Below are positions 1 to 7,361 of a DNA stretch of 13,211 bases, one piece after another. The translations under genes were made by a program, and so were the position numbers. The stretch is from NCBI GenBank assembly GCA_024276815.1, contig JAJRWM010000054.1, positions 1 through 13,211 on the forward strand, written 5' to 3'. The first letter of the stretch is position 1. Every line of letters begins with the position of its first letter. The notes below the pieces were generated by a model, which made no database searches, was not told the origin of the DNA, and was given only the letters and a program-made list of their open reading frames with translations. The stretch comes from a bacterium (GTDB lineage: Bacteria; JACRDZ01; JAJRWM01).

Positions 1-1947
1 CAAATCGAGGAAGTCAGGCAAAGCGAGAGACCGCCGGTTTTAGCGGTTGTTCTGGACGGCAGCGCCAGCATGAGTCTGCCTTTGACCGCCGGCGGAAAAA
101 GCCGCTGGCAGGCCGCGAGCGAAAGCCTTCAGAAAGCCGGGGCGAACAATCTGTTCAAAAGTTATAAAACAGACTACTTCGTCTTCGGCGGTCAATTAAA
201 ACCGGTTAACCCGGCCGCGCTTACCGGTTTGACCCCGGAACGGAACCAGACTGACTTGGCGGAAGTATTTAACAGCCTGTATTTAAACGAAGATTACCCT
301 GATCTGGCGGCGGTGCTGATCTTTACCGATGGCCAGGATACCACCCACAAAAACACGGTGCGGTTGCCAGAGACGGTTAAACGTTTAAATCGACCGATCT
401 TTCCGGTTGATCTGGGCGCCGAGCGGGTAACCGACGCCCGAATTGACCAAGTCCAGGTCGCCGGCGCCGCCTATCTTGACCACCCTCTTGACTTGCGGGT
501 TCCCCTAACAAACAATGGCTTGCCGGCTGAGAAGGTTGTCCTGACGCTACGGGAAGATAACCGGACACTGGTAAAGCAGGGCGTCATGCTACCCCAAAGC
601 GGCCGGCAGGCGGAAAAGAAACTTACCTTTATCCCCAGGCAGACTGGCTGGCGAAAATATCAGCTTGCCTTTGAACCATCTGTTGACGATGTTATTCCCC
701 GTAATAACCAGACCAGTTTTTATATCAATATCATTAAGGAAAAACTGAATGTTCTCTTTCTGAGCGGGGCGGCCGGCTGGGATTTGAGTTTCATGACGAG
801 ATTCCTGGAAAACGAGGTGAATCTTAAGGTAGACAGTTACTTCCAGGGGTTAAAGGGTAAGTTTTTCTCCACGGGCAAGAACGAAATAAACTTGCCGGAA
901 GAATTAAAAAATCAATTTAATAAATATGAACTGGTTATTGTGAACAACTTGGAATATGAGGCCTTAGGCAAGACTTTAAGCGTTGAACTGGAGGAATATG
1001 TCAATGATGGCGGGAGCCTGCTGCTACTTGGCGGCCCCCGGTCGCTTGGTTCCGGCGGTTATCATGAAACTGCTCTGGCCCGGCTTTCGCCTTTGGTGGT
1101 TAAAGCCAATGACTATATCGCCGGGGAAGTGGTTTTGCGGTTGGCTGACCAATGGTACGGCGACAGCAAGCTCAGCCGGGCGGACAGCGCGTGGAACTCG
1201 CTGCCGGCTTTGCCCGGTTATCATAATATTGACCGGATGAAACCGGGAGCCGAACTAATCGCCTATAACGCTCTGAATAAAAAGCCCTTGATCGCCCGCC
1301 AGTTTTACGGCGCCGGGAAAGTCCTGGCGGTCGGAGTTCAAGGCTTCTGGCGCTGGGATTTTTTGGTGAAGGCGTTTGACGCGGACGCGGCCCCTTTCAC
1401 CCGCTTCTGGCGGGAAGTGGTCGGCTGGCTCCTGACTGTCAGGGAGCAATCTAAACTGAGCCTCGAAAGTAACAAGCATATCTACCAATTGGGTGACGAG
1501 GTAACAGTCTCGTTAAGAGTTGAAAAGTCCGGCGACGAGGCTCTGCGGCGGGGTCAACTGGTCAGCGGCGGACAAACAGTCGCGGAAATAAACTTTTCTC
1601 CCCTGGACGAAAAAACATATCGGGCCAGTTTGTTGCCGGAGAGAGCGGGGGATTATCTGGTCCGGACGGGACCGGCGGAAATCCGTTTCAGCGTGGTAAG
1701 TCCCCAGGATGAATTCCTTAATCCGGACGCGAACCCTGAGACCTTGAAATTACTTGCCACGATCAGCGGCGGCAAAACCCTGAGACTGAAAAACCTGGGA
1801 GAGGGAATCAAGGGGATGCCAGCGGAAAAGATCGTGGAAATCAAGAAAAAACACTTTGATTTTCTTGATTATTGGCAAATTTTTCTGGGACTGGTAATTT
1901 TCCTGGGAGCTGAATGGCTGCTCCAAAAGCTGATTGGCATCGATTAA
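1..1947 (+). CDS. VWA-domain membrane protein with glutamine-amidotransferase-like domain (5' end outside window)
   Basis: The reading frame is open from the first base, so the gene starts before the window; 648 residues are visible. The ATG at 70 is not the start, because it lies inside the metal-binding MIDAS motif. That motif reads DGSAS at visible residues 19-23, with a candidate second-site Thr near 84 and TDG at 109-111, so this is a von Willebrand factor A domain. A beta-rich linker follows, then a class-I glutamine-amidotransferase-like region at about 250-370 containing GGPRSLGSGGY. No catalytic Cys triad is apparent, as usual in this family. One hydrophobic segment near 625-643 is a C-terminal membrane anchor. 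Relatives are roughly 700-900 residues with extra N-terminal membrane helices, which would account for the missing part. The biochemical role of the family is not established; it is often found near MoxR/VWA clusters. The gene ends on TAA just after the anchor, a natural end. Confidence 0.85.
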   Translation, partial: QIEEVRQSERPPVLAVVLDGSASMSLPLTAGGKSRWQAASESLQKAGANNLFKSYKTDYFVFGGQLKPVNPAALTGLTPERNQTDLAEVFNSLYLNEDYPDLAAVLIFTDGQDTTHKNTVRLPETVKRLNRPIFPVDLGAERVTDARIDQVQVAGAAYLDHPLDLRVPLTNNGLPAEKVVLTLREDNRTLVKQGVMLPQSGRQAEKKLTFIPRQTGWRKYQLAFEPSVDDVIPRNNQTSFYINIIKEKLNVLFLSGAAGWDLSFMTRFLENEVNLKVDSYFQGLKGKFFSTGKNEINLPEELKNQFNKYELVIVNNLEYEALGKTLSVELEEYVNDGGSLLLLGGPRSLGSGGYHETALARLSPLVVKANDYIAGEVVLRLADQWYGDSKLSRADSAWNSLPALPGYHNIDRMKPGAELIAYNALNKKPLIARQFYGAGKVLAVGVQGFWRWDFLVKAFDADAAPFTRFWREVVGWLLTVREQSKLSLESNKHIYQLGDEVTVSLRVEKSGDEALRRGQLVSGGQTVAEINFSPLDEKTYRASLLPERAGDYLVRTGPAEIRFSVVSPQDEFLNPDANPETLKLLATISGGKTLRLKNLGEGIKGMPAEKIVEIKKKHFDFLDYWQIFLGLVIFLGAEWLLQKLIGID

Positions 1948-2037
1948 GCGTATCAAACTGGCTATTTATGTAATTTTCTTGTGGATTTTTAAAAACACTT
2001 AAGATATATTAGCGTCAAGGGGACTGGGTTATTAACT

Positions 2038-2553
2038 ATGAGTGAAAACAGTTATGTCCAACTAGCCAGAAAGGCGATTACAACTTTCCTGGAGAACAAG
2101 TAAGTTCTCCTGCCGCCGGTTCCGTTGCCGGAAGAAATGAAAGGCGCCGCTGGGGTTTTTGTCACCTTAAAAAGAGGAGCCGTGGTCAGAGGTTCCATTG
2201 GCACGGTTTTACCTACCCAACCCAACCTGTACGCTGAGATTATTTTTAACGCTATCAGTGCCGCGACCAGGGACCCCCGTTTCAGCCCGGTGCAGTTATC
2301 GGAAACAAGCAAACTCAAAATTATTGTCGATCTGTTGACAGAACCGGAGCAAATCCTGGATATTGCCGATCAGGATCCTCATAAATACGGTCTGATCGTT
2401 CAGCAGGGGGACAAACGGGGTCTGGTGTTGCCCGATTCCGGGGAAATTTCAACCGCTGAGGAACAGTTGGAACTCGCACGGCAAAGAGCCGGGATAACAG
2501 ATCAAGCCGTCGTCGACCTGTTCCGGTTTGCTGTTACCCGCTTCCAAGAATAA
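2038..2553 (+). pseudogene. AMMECR1-family gene interrupted by an in-frame TAA at 2101-2103
   Basis: ATG at 2038 opens MSENSYVQLARKAITTFLENK, a typical AMMECR1 N-terminus, and is followed directly by TAA. The same frame then continues without a break to 2553. The downstream part has the family blocks: LPEEMKGAAGVFVTLKRG, RGSIGT, AISAATRDPRFSPV, KYGLIVQQG and LARQRAGI. Read through the stop, the product would be about 171 residues, the normal length of the single-domain family (AmmeMemoRadiSam system protein A). The molecular function is unknown; in many bacteria the domain is associated with Memo and a radical-SAM partner, neither of which is visible here. The usual RGCIGT motif has Ser in place of Cys. 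The gene lies 90 bp after the VWA gene and 19 bp before priA, so the three are probably co-transcribed. Either the gene is inactivated, or the stop is bypassed, or the base call is wrong. Confidence 0.8.
2125..2553 (+). CDS. AMMECR1 domain, portion downstream of the internal stop
   Basis: This is the longest uninterrupted open stretch of the AMMECR1 gene. It would need initiation at TTG 2125 or, more plausibly, ATG 2137. No convincing Shine-Dalgarno sequence precedes either, since the upstream bases are CCGCCGGTTCCG. A product starting here would lack the first helix of the domain but keep the RG(S)IGT loop and all downstream conserved blocks. I regard it as the downstream piece of the interrupted gene rather than an independent gene. 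Confidence 0.45.
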   Translation: MPEEMKGAAGVFVTLKRGAVVRGSIGTVLPTQPNLYAEIIFNAISAATRDPRFSPVQLSETSKLKIIVDLLTEPEQILDIADQDPHKYGLIVQQGDKRGLVLPDSGEISTAEEQLELARQRAGITDQAVVDLFRFAVTRFQE

Positions 2554-2572
2554 TTCTTCTTGGAATAACCGC

Positions 2573-4987
2573 ATGAAACAATCACGATTCGCCAAAGTGG
2601 TTTTACCGCATCCCCCCTATCAAATCCTGGATTATCTCGTTCCCGTCCATTTGGTTCCGTTGTTAAAGCCGGGCATGGAGATTTGGTGCCCTTTGGGGAA
2701 TCGCAAGACGGTTGGCCTGGTTATCGAGATTAGGCGAGATTCCGCTACCGACCCCAAGAAGATTAAAGAAGTGATTGACGTAATTTCAGACTACCCGGTT
2801 CTGCTGCCCAATATGATAAAGCTGGCGAACTGGCTTAGTGAATATTACCTGACGCCGATCAACCATGCGCTAAGGGCTGTTTTCCCGGCCTTTCTGCAAC
2901 GTCGCTGGGAGAAAGTGGTTGCCCTGAAAAGTTCCCACGTTGACGACAGGTTGCTGGAAACGCTCAAGGATGGTGAGGTTGAGCTGATAAAATATTTGCA
3001 GGCTAACCCGGAAGTCGAAACCAGGAAAATCAAGCAAAAAAACGCTTCGGCGCTCATCAGGTCTTTGGTCGGAAAGGGCCTGCTCGTTACTCATGAAAAG
3101 TTTACCCGGCCGGCGGTTAGAACCAAAAAAATCAATTTCGCCCGCGCCAGGAAACCTCTGGTCTGGACAAACCTGACGCCCAAGCAAAGAGCAGCCCTGG
3201 AATTGCTTCAGGATGGCCGGGAAGTAGCCGTCAGCCGGCTAGGCAAGTTCCAGGGCATAAGCCCCCAGATACTGAAATCTCTGGCCAATAAAGGTCGTCT
3301 AAATATTTACTGTAAAGAGGTCCGGCGGGACCCTCTCCAGGATGTTCCCCTTTTACCACCGCGGTCCATTAAGCTTAACCGGCATCAGGCGGAAGCCCTG
3401 AAAATTATTCAGCAAGCGTTTGACAGCAAGCAGCCTGAGGTGTTTCTGCTTCATGGAGTCACCGGCAGCGGCAAAACGGAAATATATATCAGAGCTGCTA
3501 AAATGGCTTTACAGGATCAGCGGTCGGTTTTGATCCTGCTGCCGGAAATCGCCCTGACCCCTCTTCTAATCGGCCGATTCCTCAGCCACTTCCCCGGTCT
3601 GGTCGCTGTCTGGCACAGCCGACTGAGTGAGGGAGAGCGTTTCGATGAATGGCGGCGAATCGCCAAAGGGCAGGCCAGGATTGTTATCGGCGCCCGCTCG
3701 GCTCTCTTCGCGCCCCTGAAAAACTTGGGGTTGGTTGTGGTTGACGAGGAGCATGAGCCTTCGTATAAACAAACGGAAAGTCCGCGTTACCACGGTCGTG
3801 ACGTTGCCATCATGCGGGCTAAAATTGAAAAGGCCAGCGTGATTCTCGGCAGCGCGACACCAAGCCTTGAGTCCTATAACAATTCCTTCCTCCAGAAGAA
3901 CCGTTTGCTTACCCTGCCGCAACGAGTTGATGAAAAGCCGTTGCCCCGTATCCAGCTCATTGATCTGCGGACAGAAAATATGGGGCCTGACGAAATCTTC
4001 AGCCCGGAATTACTCTCGGCCATAGAAGAAAAGCTGGCGAAAAAGGAACAGTGTATCATTTTTCTCAATCGGAGGGGATTTATACCCGTTTTTATCTGTT
4101 CGGAATGCGGCGAGGCTCTAAAATGTCCCCATTGCGAGGTTTCTTTGGTGCATCACATCGAAGGGGGGGGAGAAGGCCTGCTGAAATGCCATCACTGCTT
4201 CTACCAGGCTCCGCTGACCACGACCTGCCCCTACTGCGACAGCCGGAAATTACGCCTGATCGGTTGGGGAACGCAAAGGGTGGAGGCGGAACTCAGGAAT
4301 TTTTTCCCCCGGGCCAGGCTCAGCCGTCTTGATACGGATACGACCAGTCGAAAAGGGGCGTACCAGCGGATATTTCACGACTTTGAGTCAGGTAAGACTG
4401 ATATCCTGCTGGGCACCCAGATGGTCGCCAAAGGCTTTGATTTCCCCCTGGTCACCCTGGTGGGCGTTGTCTTGGCGGATACCAGCCTGCGTTTGCCGGA
4501 CTTCAGGGCCGCGGAACGCACTTTCCAGTTGTTGACTCAGGTCTCGGGACGTACCGGCCGTTCCGAACGGGGAGGCGAGGTTATCATCCAGACCTTTCTG
4601 CCCGAGCATTACAGTTTGCAGGCCGCCCGCCGGCATAATTATGGAGAATTTTACGCCCGCGAAATAGCGTTAAGGCGAGAACTGATGCTGCCGCCATTTT
4701 GCCGGGTGATCAATATTATTCTGAGCGCCGCGTCTGAAGATGTTGTCCACCAGGAAGCTTCGCGGCTGGCCGGGAAATTAAGCGGGGAATTGGATGAAAG
4801 CACGGTTGTGTTGGGACCGGGGATCCCGGTTATGTACCGGTTGCGCGATCGGTTCCGCTGTCAGTTGATTATCAAAAGCGCCAAAATGAATCAGGTGAAA
4901 ACAGTCCTCAGGAAATATTTGTTTGAAATGAAAAACAATTCGGGGATATCTGTTATGCTGGATGTCGATCCAACAAGTATCCTTTAA
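2573..4987 (+). CDS. priA: Primosomal protein N', replication-restart helicase PriA
   Basis: This is a superfamily 2 3'-5' DNA helicase that recognises stalled forks and D-loops and reloads the replicative helicase. The chosen ATG gives 804 residues beginning MKQSRFAKVVLPHPPY, the usual start of the PriA 3'-end-binding domain. A longer frame from 2528 overlaps the AMMECR1 end and adds nothing family-like. Walker A GVTGSGKT is at residues 295-302 and the DEEH box at 391-394, followed by LGSATPSLES. Eight zinc-binding cysteines in four CxxC pairs (CSEC, CPHC, CHHC, CPYC) lie at about 509-555. The helicase C-terminal motifs GTQMVAKGFDFP and QVSGRTGR follow, then the C-terminal domain. All key residues are intact. 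A run of eight G (4163-4170) falls between zinc pairs at residues 530-533. The Shine-Dalgarno sequence is weak, which fits translation within the upstream operon. Confidence 0.97.
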   Translation: MKQSRFAKVVLPHPPYQILDYLVPVHLVPLLKPGMEIWCPLGNRKTVGLVIEIRRDSATDPKKIKEVIDVISDYPVLLPNMIKLANWLSEYYLTPINHALRAVFPAFLQRRWEKVVALKSSHVDDRLLETLKDGEVELIKYLQANPEVETRKIKQKNASALIRSLVGKGLLVTHEKFTRPAVRTKKINFARARKPLVWTNLTPKQRAALELLQDGREVAVSRLGKFQGISPQILKSLANKGRLNIYCKEVRRDPLQDVPLLPPRSIKLNRHQAEALKIIQQAFDSKQPEVFLLHGVTGSGKTEIYIRAAKMALQDQRSVLILLPEIALTPLLIGRFLSHFPGLVAVWHSRLSEGERFDEWRRIAKGQARIVIGARSALFAPLKNLGLVVVDEEHEPSYKQTESPRYHGRDVAIMRAKIEKASVILGSATPSLESYNNSFLQKNRLLTLPQRVDEKPLPRIQLIDLRTENMGPDEIFSPELLSAIEEKLAKKEQCIIFLNRRGFIPVFICSECGEALKCPHCEVSLVHHIEGGGEGLLKCHHCFYQAPLTTTCPYCDSRKLRLIGWGTQRVEAELRNFFPRARLSRLDTDTTSRKGAYQRIFHDFESGKTDILLGTQMVAKGFDFPLVTLVGVVLADTSLRLPDFRAAERTFQLLTQVSGRTGRSERGGEVIIQTFLPEHYSLQAARRHNYGEFYAREIALRRELMLPPFCRVINIILSAASEDVVHQEASRLAGKLSGELDESTVVLGPGIPVMYRLRDRFRCQLIIKSAKMNQVKTVLRKYLFEMKNNSGISVMLDVDPTSIL

Positions 4988-5008
4988 AAAAAACGGGAGA
5001 ATTCGGGT

Positions 5009-5521
5009 ATGGTAAAAAAGAAAATCGTGATGGTTATCGCTTCCGCCAACTTCCGGGACGAGGAATATTTTCATCCTCGTCAGGTTCTGGAGGAAAAGGG
5101 TTTTGAGGTTGTGGTCAGTTCGAGCAGTCAACAAATAGCGGTGGGCAAGCTGGGCGCCCGGGTCAAGCCTGACTTAACTGTCGAACAAGTTGAAACGGCT
5201 GATTATGATGGTTTGATTTTTGTTGGCGGGGGAGGCTCCCGGGAATATTTTCACTCCGCAACCGCGCATAAATTGGCCCGGGGAATTTACTCCTCCCACA
5301 AGCCGTTGGGAGCGATATGTATAGCGCCGGCGATTTTAGCTCTCAGCGGTCTTTTAGGGGGTCGTAAATTCACTTCCTTTCCCAGTGTTGTTGATGAAAT
5401 AAAAGCCCTGGGCGGAGTGTTTGAAGACGCCGAGGTTGTACGGGATGGTTTAATCCTGACGGCCAATGGAGCGGAAGCGGCCATTTTGTTTGGTCAAAAT
5501 TTCGCCGCAATGTTCGCTTAG
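5009..5521 (+). CDS. DJ-1/PfpI family protein (putative glyoxalase, deglycase or chaperone type)
   Basis: The product is a 170-residue single-domain DJ-1/PfpI protein. The nucleophile elbow is GAICIAPAILA with Cys104. An acidic residue in FRDEEYFHP (Glu18 or Glu19) is placed where the family has the Glu that contacts the Cys. GLIFVGGGGSREY at about 68-80 forms the conserved glycine loop, and a late block, ILTANGAEAAILFG, resembles the usual end of the fold. The residue after Cys is Ile rather than His, so a PfpI-type protease triad is unlikely. Members include glyoxalase III-like, deglycase and stress proteins, and the sequence does not separate these. GGGAGA at 4995-5000 sits 8 bases before the ATG. 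The gene starts 21 bp after the priA stop, so it probably shares that transcript. It ends on TAG. Confidence 0.88.
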   Translation: MVKKKIVMVIASANFRDEEYFHPRQVLEEKGFEVVVSSSSQQIAVGKLGARVKPDLTVEQVETADYDGLIFVGGGGSREYFHSATAHKLARGIYSSHKPLGAICIAPAILALSGLLGGRKFTSFPSVVDEIKALGGVFEDAEVVRDGLILTANGAEAAILFGQNFAAMFA

Positions 5522-5741
5522 AGCGGTTATTAAAGCAAAATAAAACCTTAGGGAAGAGATTGGGGAAGTTACAGGGGGAGCGCAGGCTCGCCAGCCTGCT
5601 TATTCTCTCGCTTAGCGAGAGGAACTTAGTGCCAACAGCAAAAACCCTTAAACTGTAAGTTTGAAAAAGAGTCCCCCTAACAAAATTTATACTTGATCGC
5701 AACTTACTCAGCTTGTTGCGGGGGCAGGTTCCTTTTTTCCG
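5522..5741. other. Intergenic region with multi-hairpin element, no gene
   Basis: These 220 bp separate the DJ-1 gene from the methyltransferase gene. No coding potential is visible. The centre holds the hairpin element described separately. Neither of its GC-rich hairpins is followed by a clear T-run, so no classic intrinsic terminator can be assigned. TATACT at 5688-5693 is a possible -10 box for the methyltransferase gene, but no well-spaced -35 box accompanies it. Confidence 0.6.
5573..5678. repeat. REP-like multi-hairpin element closed by a 7-bp inverted repeat
   Basis: The outer arms AGGGGGA (5573-5579) and TCCCCCT (5672-5678) are perfect complements. Inside lie three hairpins in series: GCAGGCT/AGCCTGC (5582-5588 with 5593-5599, 4-base loop), CTCTCGC/GCGAGAG (5605-5611 with 5615-5621, loop TTA), and the weaker AAACT/AGTTT (5650-5654 with 5658-5662). 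Together they would fold as a cloverleaf in DNA or RNA. The tetranucleotide GGAG (5577-5580) one base before the first stem recalls REP sequences recognised by RAYT (IS200/IS605-like TnpA_REP) transposases, where GTAG or GGAG precedes the hairpin. No transposase gene is present in the window, so the REP assignment is inference; the hairpins themselves are directly visible. Confidence 0.55.
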
Positions 5742-6425
5742 ATGAAATCAAGAGAGACCGTTAGCGAGTCATTATATCCATTGCCTGGTAGATTTATTCA
5801 GCCGAAAGACGGTAACCGTTTTGGTCTGGAAGCCGTAGCTCTGGCTTACTTCCCGGCGCTTTCAAGCGGTCTCAGGGTAATGGATTTAGGAACCGGGACC
5901 GGCATTATCCCGGTAATTTTGGCCCATCGTCTTTCAACGCTGGAAATTGTTGGCTTTGAAGTCCAGCCTTTTCTGACCGGCCTGGCATTACAAAATATAT
6001 CTCTAAGCGAATTTTCTGACATAATAACGATTGTCAACCAGGACATAAGAAAGATAAAAGGACAAGAGCCGCTTGCCTTTAGCTTCGATCTCGTGCTGGC
6101 CAACCCGCCCTTTTTCAAGGCTAATAGCGGGTGCGTTTCGGCATTAGAAAGTCAGAATATCGCGAGCCTTGAAAGTGGGGCGGAACTGAAACATTGGTTT
6201 GAAGCCGCCGGTTTTCTGCTAAAGCCGGGGGGCCGGTTTTGCCTGGTTTTGCCGGCAACCCGGTTTCTGGAAGCTCTCTCCTTAGCCGGGGGATTTAATT
6301 TGAAACCAAGCCGCTTGAGCTGGGTCAGCAAGAACGAAAAAAGTCCCGGGAAATATTTTCTTCTGGAGTTTTCGTCGAGAGAAACGCTTTGCCCTCTTGC
6401 GGTATTGCCCAATATTTTCCCCTAG
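5742..6425 (+). CDS. N6-adenine methyltransferase, TrmN6/YfiC-like tRNA1(Val) (adenine37-N6)-methyltransferase family
   Basis: This 227-residue Rossmann-fold methyltransferase uses S-adenosylmethionine. Motif I is DLGTGTG at residues 48-54. The catalytic motif IV is NPPFFK at 121-126, the NPP[FY] signature of amino-group methylation. The N-terminal stretch around QPKDGNRFGLEAVALA (about 20-35) matches the characteristic start of the TrmN6/YfiC family, whose members methylate A37 of tRNA1(Val). Length is normal for the family. No strong Shine-Dalgarno is present; a GGGGGCAGG stretch lies a little far upstream of the ATG. The gene is last in the plus-strand series, separated from the DJ-1 gene by the hairpin element, and may have its own promoter. 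The exact substrate is inferred from family only. Confidence 0.85.
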   Translation: MKSRETVSESLYPLPGRFIQPKDGNRFGLEAVALAYFPALSSGLRVMDLGTGTGIIPVILAHRLSTLEIVGFEVQPFLTGLALQNISLSEFSDIITIVNQDIRKIKGQEPLAFSFDLVLANPPFFKANSGCVSALESQNIASLESGAELKHWFEAAGFLLKPGGRFCLVLPATRFLEALSLAGGFNLKPSRLSWVSKNEKSPGKYFLLEFSSRETLCPLAVLPNIFP

Positions 6426-6746
6426 AGCGTTTAACGATTAGTTATACTGTTTTGTTGGGAACTGGCCGATATCAGATCCATGAAAACATATTCCATGGAT
6501 CTACGGACACGAGTATGGCAAGCCTGCCAGCAGAAACAAGGCACACAAAAGGAAATCGCCAAAAGGTTCGGAGTGTAAACCGATTGGCTGCGAAAAATCA
6601 AACGTTTGCGTCGGGAAGCAGGCTCTATCGCACCATTAAGCCCGTAGCTCTGTTGTCACCTGATATCCTTTCCCTTCACTTCCTGTTTGATGAGAAACGT
6701 CAGATTAAGTCTCGCCTGTTGCAATTTACGGCAGTGGCAGTAGTCG
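6426..6746. other. Convergent intergenic region with a transposase remnant
   Basis: This gap lies between the convergent ends of the methyltransferase and DUF502 genes. Its first half holds an IS630-type remnant (6480-6647). The remaining part, 6648-6746, shows no recognisable gene in any frame. A short minus-strand open stretch there reads CHCRKLQQARLNLTFLIKQE, which I cannot assign to a family. I see no strong intrinsic terminator for either neighbouring gene. Confidence 0.5.
6480..6647 (+). pseudogene. IS630-family transposase N-terminal remnant, broken by in-frame TAA and truncated
   Basis: From ATG 6480 the frame reads MKTYSMDLRTRVWQAC, then QKEIAKRFGV, TAA at 6576-6578, then TDWLRKIKRLRREAGSIAPL, and stops at TAG 6645-6647. 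This is the helix-turn-helix start of IS630-type transposases: a MKxYSxDLRxRV opening, a KxIAxRFGVS recognition helix and a final RETGSIAP block. The position of the TAA is normally Ser in relatives. The catalytic DDE domain is entirely absent, so only about 55 codons survive and the element cannot move by itself. The terminal inverted repeats could not be identified with confidence. The piece sits between two convergent genes, a common place for tolerated insertions. Confidence 0.72.
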
Positions 6747-7361
6747 CTATTGAGGGGGCGTGATTTTTTTAAAGCCCGGGGGCAGTAACGCTCCGGCGGA
6801 CATGACAAATTTCATGGCGTCTTCTATGCTGATATCAAGATAAATCAGCTCAGCGGCCGGCACGATAATAATCAAACCCGATGTCGGATTGGGTGTGGTG
6901 GGCAAGAAAATATTCACCACTTCATTATTTATATGATCGTTCAACAGGTTGCCTGTTTCTGAATGGGTGACAAAGCCGACGGAATAAAGGCCTTTTCTGG
7001 GATACTCAAAGAGCACGACTTTAGAAAACAGCCTTCGGTCCTGCCCCAGGACAGTGTGGCTGATTTCCCGAATCAGGGAAAAAACATTATTAATAAACGG
7101 GATTTTCTTCAAGATCGCTTCCCAGGTTGCCACCAACTTACGACCTAAAAAGTTGGAGGTAATCATGCCTACCAGGAAAATCCCAGTCAAAACGACAAGA
7201 AAGCCAATTCCCGGGATATTGTAGGCAAGATATTGCTCCAGATAAGGATTCAGCAGGCTGTCAACAAAAACAAAGAAACGGTATATGATTACAACCGTCA
7301 GAAAGGTGGGCAAAATAATCAGGAGACCGGTAATCATATAGCGTTTGAAGATGCTTTTCAT
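6747..7361 (-). CDS. DUF502 family membrane protein
   Basis: This 204-residue protein has an N-terminal hydrophobic hairpin. The first membrane segment covers about residues 10-32 (MITGLLIILPTFLTVVIIYR) and the second about 50-70 (IPGIGFLVVLTGIFLVGMI). A soluble part follows with the DUF502 features: a KKIPFINNVFS block, the segment ending FVTHSETG, and NIFLPTTPNPTSGLIIIVP. The function of the family is unknown. The start ATG overlaps the stop of the upstream CBS-protein gene in an ATGA arrangement, implying translational coupling and membership of the phoH-pgpH-ybeY-corC transcript. It ends on TAG and is the last gene of that series. The proline-rich C-terminus (LLPPGFKKITPPQ) is usual for the family. 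Confidence 0.87.
   Translation of the reverse strand: MKSIFKRYMITGLLIILPTFLTVVIIYRFFVFVDSLLNPYLEQYLAYNIPGIGFLVVLTGIFLVGMITSNFLGRKLVATWEAILKKIPFINNVFSLIREISHTVLGQDRRLFSKVVLFEYPRKGLYSVGFVTHSETGNLLNDHINNEVVNIFLPTTPNPTSGLIIIVPAAELIYLDISIEDAMKFVMSAGALLPPGFKKITPPQ

Noticed and set aside
70-1947. ATG at 70 as the start of the VWA protein
   Set aside because: The frame is open back to base 1, and the ATG lies within the MIDAS motif DGSASM, so the real start is upstream of the window.
1979-2010. Promoter-like TTGTGG with TAAGAT or TATATT before AMMECR1
   Set aside because: The matches are poor and the spacing is off (15 or 20 bases), so there is not enough support for a promoter call.
2528-2572. Extended PriA N-terminus starting at 2528
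   Set aside because: The extra 15 residues overlap the AMMECR1 end and do not resemble PriA. ATG 2573 gives the standard start.
5582-5621. Two tandem hairpins as a retron or CRISPR-related element
   Set aside because: No reverse transcriptase, cas gene or regularly spaced direct repeats are present in the window.
5661-5693. Promoter TTGAAA plus TATACT before the methyltransferase gene
   Set aside because: The boxes match well individually, but the 21-base spacing is too long for a standard sigma-70 promoter.
6389-6763. A 124-codon plus-strand open frame across the convergent gap
   Set aside because: It overlaps the methyltransferase end and the IS630 remnant in a different frame and shows no family-like blocks.
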